Origin: Scalesia atractyloides
Taxonomy: Eukaryota; Streptophyta; Magnoliopsida; Asterales; Asteraceae
Length of the DNA stretch: 64,000 nucleotides
Assembly: GCA_947069175.1 (NCBI GenBank)
Contig: CAMTDV010000018.1
Coordinates: 42,482,869 to 42,546,868, forward strand
Direction: 5' to 3'
The notes below the pieces were generated by a model. It saw only the letters and a list, made by a program, of their open reading frames with translations. It made no database searches and was not told the DNA's origin. The position numbers and the translations under genes are program-made. Of the stretch, positions 42,948 through 52,358 are shown one piece after another. The first letter of the stretch is position 1. Each line of letters starts with the position of its first letter.

Positions 42948-43839
42948 CTAAGAACGCCATAACCAACACGTCAAGCCTACAAAACCTGCCACCAGGCCTA
43001 TGATAGTACTGATGCATCCATACAACATCGCCCAAATATGATCCTGGTGCTGATGAACATAACCCATACCCTGTTGTAATGCAATGATCGCCTGCTGTAA
43101 GACGATCAAGTAATCTCCCATCGCTCTCCTATGCTGCTCGTCCTCATCCCGTGCCATCCGTAGCAACGAGATCTGCTCGAACAAATACCCCATCAAACAG
43201 CTCTCTGTGATGGGAGCATGTGTCTCCTGATGAGGAACTGGTATGCCCAGACTGGGGGTGTAGACTTTCTAACTGGGCGAGAAGGGCCTCCTCGCTCGTA
43301 AGCGTGAAAAGGATAAGGTTCCTTTCTAGGTGGTGTAAGGAAACGGGCAATAAAGTGATGCTGGGTCCCTAGAGGTACTGGTCTCAGACGGATAGGAGAA
43401 ACTGGTGGTGTGAACACAGTGCAAGTACCCTCCGACGAGCCGTCTGTCGAAGGCCATGGGTGGGTATCTCATGGAAACTAGGTGAAGAGAGTGAGTAAGC
43501 ACTCCAGGTAGAAGGAGTATAAGGTTCAGGAGGAGTCTCCGATGAAGATAAGCGGGGTATCGGTCCTAACTGAATAACAATGTCTGGGGTACGACTATGC
43601 TCTGAGGAGCTAGTCGGATGGTAAGATGGAGAGCGGTAGGCGCTCGAGACCTCTCCCTCGCGCCTAGTACGAGGTTCGGGTGGGTAAGGAGCACAACAGT
43701 AACTAGAAGGATCTAGCTCGTTGCTCGATGTCAAGGGAGGGTATCCGTGGATCCTCCTCAGGATCGGTCTCCGTATGAGAAGTAGTCTGCCGGCTCGAAT
43801 GATGCAACATGATACCTTAAGAAAGAAAACCACAAACAA
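42948..43839 (-). pseudogene. Leader ORF upstream of gag in element E, with a membrane segment
   Basis: Overlapping frames at 43839-43384, 43417-43193, 43350-43144 and 43196-42948 look like one protein broken by frameshifts. The first part is Ser/Pro/Arg-rich (PSYHPTSSSEHSRTPD), the middle is basic, and the last part is helical (MGYLFEQISLLRMARDEDEQ) and ends in a hydrophobic stretch of about 20 residues (MLYGCISTIIGLVAGFVGL) followed by TCWLWRS, which looks like a C-terminal membrane anchor. Not recognised; function unknown. Confidence 0.5.
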
Positions 43840-44171
43840 CGCTGATTCTACTGACCAACTAATCGAACTTCACATTCCAAATATACACATCAGCACGTAT
43901 TGCACACACTTTTGATTTTAAGATTTTTTTTAAATTATTTATGATTGGTGACGTTAGTAGACGGATTCCCGTCCTATCTCAATGACGTTCCCCGAACTCC
44001 CAAGTATGAGCAGATAAATTATTGTGTTCTGGACCACAATAATTTATTTTCCCCATAAGGCCTTCCTGGTAATAGTCACACTACTCAGTCTCTAGAGGTT
44101 CTCAGCGTGTGGAGACTAACATAGGATTATAGTCTAGGTTCCTTAGGGATACCTAGTTCGCTATAACCGAA
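43840..44171 (-). other. Untranslated leader of element E next to the primer site
   Basis: About 330 bp with no ORF of note and no clear structure. Confidence 0.5.
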
Positions 44172-44184
44172 GGCTCTGATACCA
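44172..44184 (-). promoter_or_regulatory. Primer binding site of element E (initiator tRNA-Met)
   Basis: Minus-strand TGGTATCAGAGCC, five bases from the 5' LTR. Confidence 0.9.
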
Positions 44185-44189
44185 TCTTC

Positions 44190-46959
44190 TGTCACACCCC
44201 GAATCACAGCGGAAAATAAATTGTAGGGTGCGGCAGACACATGGTAATTCCCCATAATTTAAAACCATGAGATCATATAAAGAGGGAACCTCGGTTACAA
44301 CATACATGAAATATCATATTACAAACCACAAGTTCAAGTACGGTACTATAAGCCACTACAGCTCTTATTCTGCTACAGTTTACTACCCAAGCCATCGACA
44401 CGCACATTTCTTATTCCTGCTTGGCTTTACCTGAAATGCATGTTAGTATTAAAAAGGGTCAGATAACGCTGCTAGTGAGTTCCACTGGTTTAGTTGTTGT
44501 GGAACAATGTGTGTTAACAAGTTTAATTGTACTGGTCATAGTCACAGTTCACCGATGGAATTTCACGCGCGTACAAGTGAAAGTTTGACTGTTATACTGT
44601 GCCGTGTCACGTTAGACACCTCAGCACACGAGGCCGTGTCACGTGCGACACCTCAGCCAATTCACTGCGTCATGTGCAGTACAACCCCCCCGTGTAGTTA
44701 TGCCTAACAACATAACCAAAGGAGGACAAGTGCAGTTGACTTGGGGCCAGCATCGCACCATCCGGCCTCAACTGGGTTTGCCGGACCAATAGTATTATCC
44801 ACTGCCCACAGCTTATATTAATCACTTGCAATGGGGTATTCGTGAGTTAGGTAATTCACATCATCCCAAGTTCGTGCAATTAACACAATTTTGTAGCAAG
44901 TAAATCATCCAAGAAAACCGTAACACAGTTTAAAAGTGGTGGAGTGAAACTCACTCCCAAGTTGGTGAAATTAACACCGTTTGTAACATGCAAGTCCCCA
45001 AAATAGTAATTCAAAAGTGGGGAAGTGCACCTCACTATGCGAGTAGTAGTCGCAAGGGTGATCAAGCAACTTGATCAACTTTAATAGCAAGCATGCAAGT
45101 ATGGACTCATATCAGTATCTAGGTTGGTAATGGTTATAACTTGGATTCAATCAGTAAATCTGAAAATTTTTATGTAAATCAGTAAAAATCTCTAGATTAT
45201 GGGAAAATAATTTGGGAATTTATTTTGGCCTTTTCCCCATTTAAATAAATTATTTGTAAAACAATATTTAACCTTATAATTAACATTAATCATCACCAGT
45301 GGTCCAAAATTTCCCAAAAAATTCCAGAACCTCCCTTACATGTCCAGGAACTTGTCACAAAAATTTGAGATTTTTTTCGATTTTGTTTCGGTGCGTTTCC
45401 GGCTACCAAAAAATCCCGAAAACACGGATTTTTAATCGAAATCAAAACTCAACCAATAGACTCCAAAATTTCCTAGAACATTACACATATATTCCTTAGT
45501 GTCTCGGTAAAATTTGGTGATTTATTGAATTCGTTTAGTAATTTGTCCGAAATTCTTTTGGTAAAAAAGTCAAAAATTCACGAAATATCGTAGAAAATTT
45601 CAAAATTTCTAAAATTTTACGTGGACCTTTCTGACAATACCCTACATCACCACAACAATTTTCAGCTCAATCCAAGTACCACAGACCATGTTATAGTTAA
45701 AACAATAATATGCCGACTCTAGATTCGGTTTTCGGGCGATATACCTAGCGCAAGCTCGGTTTCCGCAGGTTTTTCTTGAGTCCAGAAGGGTGTAGGAGCT
45801 ATATTCAGTACCTACACATTAAGTACAATCTAAATATACTAGAACTTAAATTAATCAAGCTTTGTTTCATTGCTTTTCGGTTAATAGCATAGTTATGCGA
45901 TATTTGTCGAATAGGTGTTGATTAGGGTATCCAAACCAAAAGATTTATGACCATGGCTGCCATATAAACCAGAGAATTCCCAAGGTGTTCTTATTCAGCC
46001 CATAAACTTGTTTAAACCTTCAAAATCATGGATTAAAAAGGGTTTTTATGATCTAAACCAAGTTTTCTCAAGAAATCATATTTAAAACCTTATGAAACAA
46101 GGGTTATACCTTTGATTTTAAGGTGTTTAGTACAAGATCAGCTGAGATGAAGGTGTTTTAGTGCAGCTTTCTTGAAGAAATGAAAGTAAAAATGAAATAA
46201 TAAAAAGGATTTAAAAAAAATAATAAAATATGGGGGGGTGGCGGTTTGGGTGGGGTCCATGGGGCAACCTCATGCTTCGTATCGCGTGTTAAAAGTTGAT
46301 GTTTATCTTTCGTGTTGCGGTTAGGTTCGTTTTTGGGTTCCGGACGCGTCTCCGATTTGCGAAACTGGCTCCGTTTTTTGCGTTTTTAGTGTCAAAAGAC
46401 TTGGTTTTAAAAATCGTGCATAACCGTCTCGAAATCCGAACCCAGTTACGTTTACATCATAAAAGTCTCGTATTAGGGTAGTTTAAGTGTTTTTAAGCTT
46501 GATCGATCGTTCCTTACACATTTAGTTGCCTTATGTTACGCCCGAAATGAAGGCGTTTCCCTAATCTGGAAGCTGCTTCATTTGCGTGCCCGAGCTTTGA
46601 TTAGCTTCAAACCTTATGTCACAGTCTATGGCACAAAACTAAGTTGTTTCTGTAACTCGGAATCTTAAATGATGCTACCGATAACCTAACAATCAACGTC
46701 AAAGGTTTAATGCGCTGTTAAACGGAAAGCTTCGGTTCAACACGTGTTTAAAGACTAAGGACACCAACTTCACATCGTTGGTCCTTATAGTGTTATGCTA
46801 ACCATGACGTGCTCTCGGATTCCTCCGAGACATTATCGATATTGTTTAGCATGGCACACAAGTCATGCAAGGTTACAAATTTACGTGCAATTATTGTTGT
46901 AAGCATGACTTAAAGTTTAGGACCAATAAGGGGTACCTGGTTTCGTCATGGGTATCACA
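44190..46959 (-). repeat. 5' LTR of element E
   Basis: 2770 bp, TGTCACACCCCGAATC to GGGTATCACA on the plus strand. Includes the region (about 44481-45610) missing from the 3' LTR. Confidence 0.93.
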
Positions 46960-46964
46960 CAAAC
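46960..46964. repeat. Target site duplication of element E, right (caaac)
   Basis: Exact partner of 36805-36809. Confidence 0.9.
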
Positions 46965-48430
46965 CACTTCTCTTATCACTTTTTCAATCTTAACACCACC
47001 AGTGGGTACACCACCAAGAATCCCTCAACCACCAACTTCTCCAAAAACCAAATTCAAGGGCAAAAGAAAGACTTTTGTGATTGGAGATGATGAAGACGAT
47101 ACACCATCACCCATACCCATATTTCACAACCACTGCCCTCATCAAAACCAACACCATCTTCATTACCATCCCGAACCACAAATCTTCAATATCCTCATCT
47201 CTCAACTACAAAATATCCATTAGCTACTTTATACCCTCTTGAGCTTCATGCTGTAAAAGGAGAGTTAGAGTCATTTTACAGGATAGATGATCCAGCTAAA
47301 AGGGAATTTCCCTCTCTTTGTGGGTATCAAAAACCAAAAAGTCTTAATGAATATCTGCAACTAAGATCAGACAAGTAGAGTCAATAGCCAAGAAAGAGAA
47401 TGAAGGCAAAGATGATAGAACTTTGTAGAATGCTATGCAACTGCAACTGGAAAAGGTCAGGTACATTGAAGACTATGCAAAACAGAATCTGAAGAAGTCA
47501 CAAAATATGATCCTGATCTGAGATAGACCTGCTAGAACACATCATGTCTCACAAACTATACAAAGCAACAAGGACCCAATTCAAGAACTGGTCAGCATAT
47601 GATCTACAAGAATAAATTAAAAGGATACAGATTATGCTCAACAATCCTCAACAACAGGTAACAACACCTAATTGTAAGAGAGCAAAATTTGCTGATCCAG
47701 AACAAGTCTTGAAGATTAAACGAACGAAGGAAGAACTGGTGGTTGCTCAGTATGGTACAGCAAAGTAGATTGCAAGATGGACAGAAACAAAAGTCATTGA
47801 TACCTACAAGCGTTTGGAAAAGCTGAGATTAAAAGATCCAAGTGTGCCCAAGAAGCCGGATTACCCTGCTACAACCACTACTCTCATTGCCATCACTTCA
47901 ACACATACCAGATCTTCCAAAAATCCAACTGCAACATCTGCCTTATCCACCATTACCTTGGGACAAAGAAAAAGGAAAAAACAGATGTCTGAAGTAGATG
48001 AGAAGATGTTTGAAGATGATCTAATTAAAGATGGCATCATGAATTAACTCAAATTTCACACAGATCCTGCAACTGATGAACTCAAAGCTACAATTTCCAA
48101 ACTTGTCAACATGCCATCATCACCAAACTCACCACAAATAAAACATCACCCAAGAAAGCCAATATACCTTAAAATTAAAAAATGGAGTGCCGATAAAGAC
48201 ACACATGAATTAACCTTGGTCAGGTCTGATGGCAAAGTTCAAAGAATTAAAAGGAGGCAGCATATGGTCTTCCTGCTGAGTACCTTCAAGATCTGTTGGA
48301 TCTCGAACTTGAAGGGATTTTGAAGAATTAGTTGCTCTAGACTTTGAACTTCACTTCAAAGGTCAAATCAGAGAACTAATGATGAGGAATAGAGATCAAG
48401 AATAAAGGAAGTTTTGGCATCATTTGTTCC
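46960..48430 (+). pseudogene. ORF3 of element F, piece 3 (C-terminal part)
   Basis: Reads TPPRIPQPPTSPKTKFKGKRK (matching TPPRIPSHPSSP..FKRRK of B), a coiled-coil-like middle, KLRLKDPSVPKKPDYP (B: KDPSMPPKPDYT), and the C-terminal KIKKWSADKDTHELTLVRSDGK. Frame changes at about 47225, 47400, 47810, 48050 and 48300. Ends just before the polypurine tract, as in B. Confidence 0.83.
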
Positions 48431-48440
48431 AGGGGGAGAT
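48431..48440 (+). promoter_or_regulatory. Polypurine tract of element F
   Basis: AGGGGGAGAT immediately before the LTR start TGTTGGG. Confidence 0.85.
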
Positions 48441-49062
48441 TGTTGGGATTGAACCCTGTTCAAAGGAAAAGATGATATAAAGCCAAAACATGCTAAGTCT
48501 TTTGATCTAGCACATCAGAGTTGACAAGCTCTGATGAATAACCATTGATTAGCGAACACCCTGCCATCAAGCATATGTTCAAGCTAAACAACAAAAGACA
48601 TCGAAAGCTCTGTTGAAGACCAACAATGGATTGCATCAAAGTTTACTTTATCTTTATTATATTCAATGTAACAGTGCTTTTGTATTAGCAGAGGATAGGT
48701 CTTCAGTGTTTAGAAGTTAGTTATAGATTGTTAGCTATCAGACATCAGCAAAGATGCTCAGAGGTTAGACTTTGTAGTATAAATAGAACAATGCATTGTG
48801 CTGTTCTATCCATCTATTAAAAGATCATTTTGCATTTTCTTTTAATCATCTTTCTTACATTCTGTACGAACAAACTATCATTGGGCTGAGGGGGAGTTGT
48901 GATTCACATGCAAAACTTATAATTTGAAAGCATGATGATCAAAGCAATCTTCCATTAGTTGTAATACCAAGTTTTATTTCCGCTAAAAATTCACTATGTT
49001 TTTATATTCTTCCATCAATCATTTATAAACAATTACAAATAGTTGAAACTCAGATCCTAACT
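48441..49062 (+). repeat. 3' LTR of element F
   Basis: About 622 bp, TGTTGGGATTGAACC to CAGATCCTAACT; family match to the LTRs of B (626-627 bp). A TATA box TATAAATAG is at 48778-48786. The last base differs from the usual CA end, so the boundary may be off by one or two bases. Confidence 0.88.
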
Positions 49063-49893
49063 GTAGTTGACCGAATCATCCTCCACACATTGCCCCACTT
49101 CGAACTTCATTTCCTTGTCCCCAACCCTCAATATTAGCTTTCCGTCACTCATATCCACCATGGCACGTGCGATGGCAAGGAATTGTCTCCCTAGTATGAA
49201 TGGGATCAAGGTGTCTTCTACCATGTCAAGGATTACAAAGTCAGCCAGCAAAACAAATTCCGTGACCCTAACCAAAAGATTCTCTATGACACCTTGAGGG
49301 TATTTTACCGACCTATCCGCAAGTTGGATGCTCATCCGTACATCCCCAAGTCCGATTTGTTTGAACATGGAGGCAAACATTAGGTTAATGCTAACTCCTA
49401 GGTCGGCAAGCGAATTGCTTATGGGCGACCCTCCAGTAGAGCAAGGAATTGTGAAGCTTCTGTGATCAATCTTCTTTTGGGGGAGTTTGTTGATGAGTGC
49501 CGCCGAGCATTCTTCACTTAGGTTAACTTGTTGAATTGATTCAATTTTTCTTTTGGGCGTGAGGAAGTCTCTCATGAATTCGGAGTATTTTGGCATTTGT
49601 GTAAGGACTTCGACAAAAGGAAGATTGATATGAAGTTGTTTTAGGAGGTTTATAAACTTGGTGAATTGCTCGCCGGTCTTTTGGCCGAGGTAGGGTACCG
49701 GTGGTGGTTTGTTTGGTTCGGTGTTTTGGGATTGAGTATTTTCTTGGTTGTTGGTAAAGGGTGTGTTCATGGGTGGTTTAATTTGTGTAGTGTTTTGAGG
49801 TGAAGTGGTTTCATTATCAGGCCTTACCCTCAGGTTTCTTAAAGTGATGACGTTTACTTGTGCTTTTGGGTTTGGTGCAGTGTTTCTAGGCAA
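49063..49893 (-). pseudogene. Protease region of element G (Athila-like)
   Basis: Open frame of about 277 codons, cut at the left by F's LTR. It has VNVITLRNLR, VPYLGQKTGEQF, a KFINLLKQLHINLPFVEVL segment and the protease-like part SLADLGVSINLMFASMFKQI and FILGRQFLAIARAMVDMSDG. These are typical Athila blocks. The active-site D is present as ADLG, with V where Ala/Ser is usual. Confidence 0.78.
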
Positions 49894-50952
49894 GGCTTAC
49901 GTGTTTTTCAATGTTTTGTATACGAGCCCGTTGGTTCCTAATTTTGGCTTCAGTTTGTAGGAACCTTTCCGAGTACCGTTTGTTGGATTCGGAGAAAAGA
50001 CGAGTGATGAGATCCTTAAGTCTCTCTCTTCCTCCTTGTTGTTGTTGTGGGTAGCCTTGTTGCTCGTTTTGGGGTTGTTGTTGAAAGTTGGGTCATTTGC
50101 TTTGGTTTTGTTAGTTGCTACCTCCCGACTCCCACCAACTGAAATTGGGGTGATTTCGCCATTTGGTGTTATAAGAGTTGCTTGGACCTCTCGGTGGGTG
50201 GGGACAGTTATTGAGGTAGTTTACCATTTTTTCCGTTTGGTTTTCCACATCTTTCATGCAACTCCATTTTTCATGTAGTCCGCCATGACCTTCACAAGCC
50301 ATAACCAAAGTTGTTTTTTTCAATTCAAGTTTCTTTTTTTCGAAGTTAAAGCTTCGATTTGGGCTGTACAGAAGTGGTTTGGTCCACTTTGTGGGAACCG
50401 GGGTGATGGATTTTGAGCCCCTATGGGTATGCCATTGAAAACTGTTTTGAGCAATTTCTTCAATTTGAGTGTAGATTTCGTCGGGTCGTCGATTTCCAAG
50501 GAGGCCCTCGGAGTTTGAATCAAGGATTTGCTTGAACTTTTCCCATGTCTCGTACAAAGATTCCCTGTCCTCTTTAAGAGTATGAGTTAATTTTGGTCAT
50601 GAGTTTAGCGGTTTTAGCGGGGGGAAATATTTGTAGAGAAATTTTTGGGTAAGTGTGTATGGTTACACTTGGGAGGGTGTTGTGCCAAGCCTTAGCTCGG
50701 TCTTTGAGTGAAAAAGGGAACATACAGAGCGGAATAGCGTCGTTGGAGGCTCCGTTGATCCGAAAGGTGTTACACATTTCCAAAAAAAATGGTAATATGT
50801 AAATGGGGATCTTCATCGGGTAGGCGATGGAAGGTGGCGGAATTTTGGGGCATTTGGATGAGGTGTGGTCGAAGCTCAAAATTATTTGCATCAACATTAG
50901 GTGGGTTAATAGTAGCTCCAAGATTACCGACCGTTGGCCGTAGGTAATCCAT
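49894..50952 (-). pseudogene. Gag of element G (Athila-like)
   Basis: Starts near ATG 50952 (MDYLRPTVGNLG). Contains the retrotransposon gag core DAIPLCMFPFSLKDRAKAW and FFPPAKTAKL-like sequence, then SLYETWEKFKQILDSN and a Gln/Asn-rich stretch leading to ERLKDLITRLFSESNKRYSE-like sequence at 50030-49960. Several frames, so inactive. Confidence 0.78.
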
Positions 50953-51296
50953 GAGAGTTCGTTAACCCGTCATGGGAATGTTTTGGGTCGAGGCTTTTTA
51001 TTGGATTTTAGCTTGGAGTCTTTTTTCTTAAAAAGCGCTTGTGTTCTTATAGTGGCACTTTTATGTCTTTGTCGAAGTTGGAGGTCATGCCCAGGTAGTA
51101 TTTTATGCGGATTATATGGAATGGTGTAAATTCTGCAAACAAAAAAAGAAAAAATTCTGATCAGTTAACAAACACGGCCCCGTGTCTAGGTAGGCATGAC
51201 CCCGTGCTATTGAGGTAAAGTCTCTATTTTCTGGTTCCAGATACTAGAAGTATGGCACGGCACCGTGCTTTACTTCAGTAACCCAGAAAATAGATT
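50953..51296 (-). other. Untranslated leader of element G
   Basis: About 340 bp without ORF; includes CACGGCCCCGTG at 51174-51185 and similar CACGGC..CCGTG inverted pieces at 51256-51268. No other structure seen. Confidence 0.5.
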
Positions 51297-51301
51297 CTTT
51301 C
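51297..51301. repeat. Expected left target site duplication of element C (ctttc)
   Basis: The five bases before C's LTR; the right partner is lost with C's 3' end. Confidence 0.5.
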
Positions 51302-51398
51302 TGTTAGTAAAGTATGTCTATGTCTTAGTCTTGTATCAAGTCTGTTTAGAATGGGATAGAATGTAGAGGTTGAATGTTATTTAAAGTTGTGTATGCAA

Positions 51399-51476
51399 CA
51401 AGTTCGCCCGAACTTGTGCATGGCTGATCAAGTTCGCTAGAACTTGATCACACCATGTCACAGTTCAGCCAAACTT
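51399..51476. repeat. Three palindromes upstream of the TATA box in C's LTR
   Basis: CAAGTTCGCCCGAACTTG (51399), CAAGTTCGCTAGAACTTG (51429, flanked by TGAT/ATCA) and a weaker CAGTTCAGCCAAACTTG copy (51461). Distances to the TATA box match those in element A. Confidence 0.85.
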
Positions 51477-51483
51477 GTGGGTC

Positions 51484-51492
51484 TATATATAG
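51484..51492 (+). promoter_or_regulatory. TATA box in 5' LTR of element C
   Basis: TATATATAG, 7-8 bp downstream of the last palindrome, as in A. Confidence 0.6.
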
Positions 51493-51704
51493 TGGAGCCT
51501 CTAGGATCTCATATGTACCTTTTGCACACTTAGAGGCGAAGCTCTGTCGGATCTGGAACTTGAATGTACATGAATTTGTGATCAATAAAACAGACATTAA
51601 CGAGTAATTCTTGCATATTTGATTAACTTGTCATATAAATTCCGCATATATGGACAATAGAAACCAATTTAGGTTCCTGAGCTATTCAGGAGCGATCTAA
51701 CAAG

Positions 51705-51716
51705 TGGTATCAGAGC
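51705..51716 (+). promoter_or_regulatory. Primer binding site of element C (initiator tRNA-Met)
   Basis: TGGTATCAGAGC, two bases after the LTR. Confidence 0.92.
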
Positions 51717-51938
51717 CACAGATACCTGATTTGGTGAAATCATCACAAGACTACTCTATTTCTACTCATTTCTACCATTTTTCTTAACTTTTTCATGAAA
51801 AACAATGAACCTACAGATAAAATTTTCTAAATTTTGAATATGTCATGTAAAATCCACTAAAGATAAACCCCTGAAAGTTTCAAGGCCTAATTCAAACGAA
51901 TTGATGTCGAAAAGTTGAAAAAATCATGATTTGCAAAA

Positions 51939-52292
51939 CTAGTTTGACCGAACTTGACATCAAGTCCGCTCGAACTTGATTGAAAAACTCACTTTTTGAG
52001 TAATTTTTCATTTGGTCCGCCCGAACTTGATTGATTTTTCAAATTTTTTACTAAGTTCGCTCGAACTTGCTAAGATTTTCTTCAAATTTCATCAAGTTCG
52101 CCCAAACTTGATCAAAGTTTGCTGAAAATTTCTTACAAGTTCGGCCGAACTTGTTACTTCTCTTGAAATTTCATTACAAGTTCGCTCGAACTTATTCAAG
52201 GTGAAATTTTTCAAGGACTTCAACACAAGTTCGCCCAAACTTGTTTAAAGTTAAATCAGATTTGTTTTGCTTCACAAGTTCGCCCGAACTTG
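51939..52292. repeat. Palindrome array in the gag leader of element C
   Basis: Nine 18-bp palindromes start at about 51939, 51961, 52012, 52052, 52093, 52136, 52177, 52226 and 52275 (spacing 22, 51, 40, 41, 43, 41, 49, 49). The copy at 52136-52153 is perfect, CAAGTTCGGCCGAACTTG. They lie in the otherwise ORF-free leader 51703-52358. Confidence 0.87.
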
Positions 52293-52358
52293 TCAGTATA
52301 CTAATCAATTTTTCAAGTTTGTGAACGTGTTTTCAGCAATACTCGTTTGTTTTCCGTG

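Larger units (their letters stand above)
36810..46959 (-). mobile_element. Element E: Tekay-like Ty3/gypsy chromovirus, complete with both LTRs
   Basis: 10,150 bp with exact CAAAC duplications. Minus-strand order: LTR, Met primer site, leader ORF, gag, protease, RT, RNase H, integrase, chromodomain-like end, LTR. Gag lacks its core and pol has several stops and frameshifts. LTRs are 2770 bp (5') and 1707 bp (3', internally deleted). Confidence 0.95.
23896..49062 (+). mobile_element. Element F: SIRE-type copia retrotransposon, 3' part, interrupted by A, D and E
   Basis: Three pieces of one ORF3 (23896-24828, 36722-36809, 46960-48430) read in order once the gypsy elements D and E are set aside; each junction has an exact 5-bp duplication. 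A polypurine tract and 3' LTR follow. The rest of F (LTR, gag, pol, ORF3 start) would lie to the left of the window beyond A. Family is that of element B, judged by LTR and ORF3 similarity. Confidence 0.85.
49063..51301 (-). mobile_element. Element G: Athila-like Ty3/gypsy remnant (gag and protease)
   Basis: A minus-strand gag-protease region of the Athila/Tat type. F's 3' LTR abuts the reading frame at 49062/49063, and C's LTR starts at 51302, so G is the host of C and probably of F. No LTR of G is seen. Confidence 0.75.
51302..51702 (+). repeat. 5' LTR of element C
   Basis: 401 bp, TGTTAGTAAAG to GGAGCGATCTAACA. TATA-type box TATATATAG at 51484-51492, AATAAA at 51586. Three palindromes precede the TATA box at 51399-51416, 51429-51446 and about 51461-51476. 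Confidence 0.92.

Noticed and set aside
43721..43915. 64-residue plus-strand ORF in E's leader
   Set aside because: Antisense to the leader ORF; no support.
44507..44707. 66-residue Cys/His-rich ORF in E's 5' LTR
   Set aside because: Lies in an LTR and in the sense opposite to the element; no recognisable domain.
51399..51446. Bacterial LexA-box or heat-shock-element reading of the GTTCGnnCGAAC palindrome
   Set aside because: LexA boxes have the arms in the opposite order and belong to bacteria; the TTC-GAA spacing of four does not fit the two-base spacing of a heat-shock element.
51939..52292. CRISPR-like look of the palindrome array (short repeats, regular spacers)
   Set aside because: The context is a plant retrotransposon leader; repeats vary, spacers are AT-rich and homologous between A and C, and there are no cas genes.
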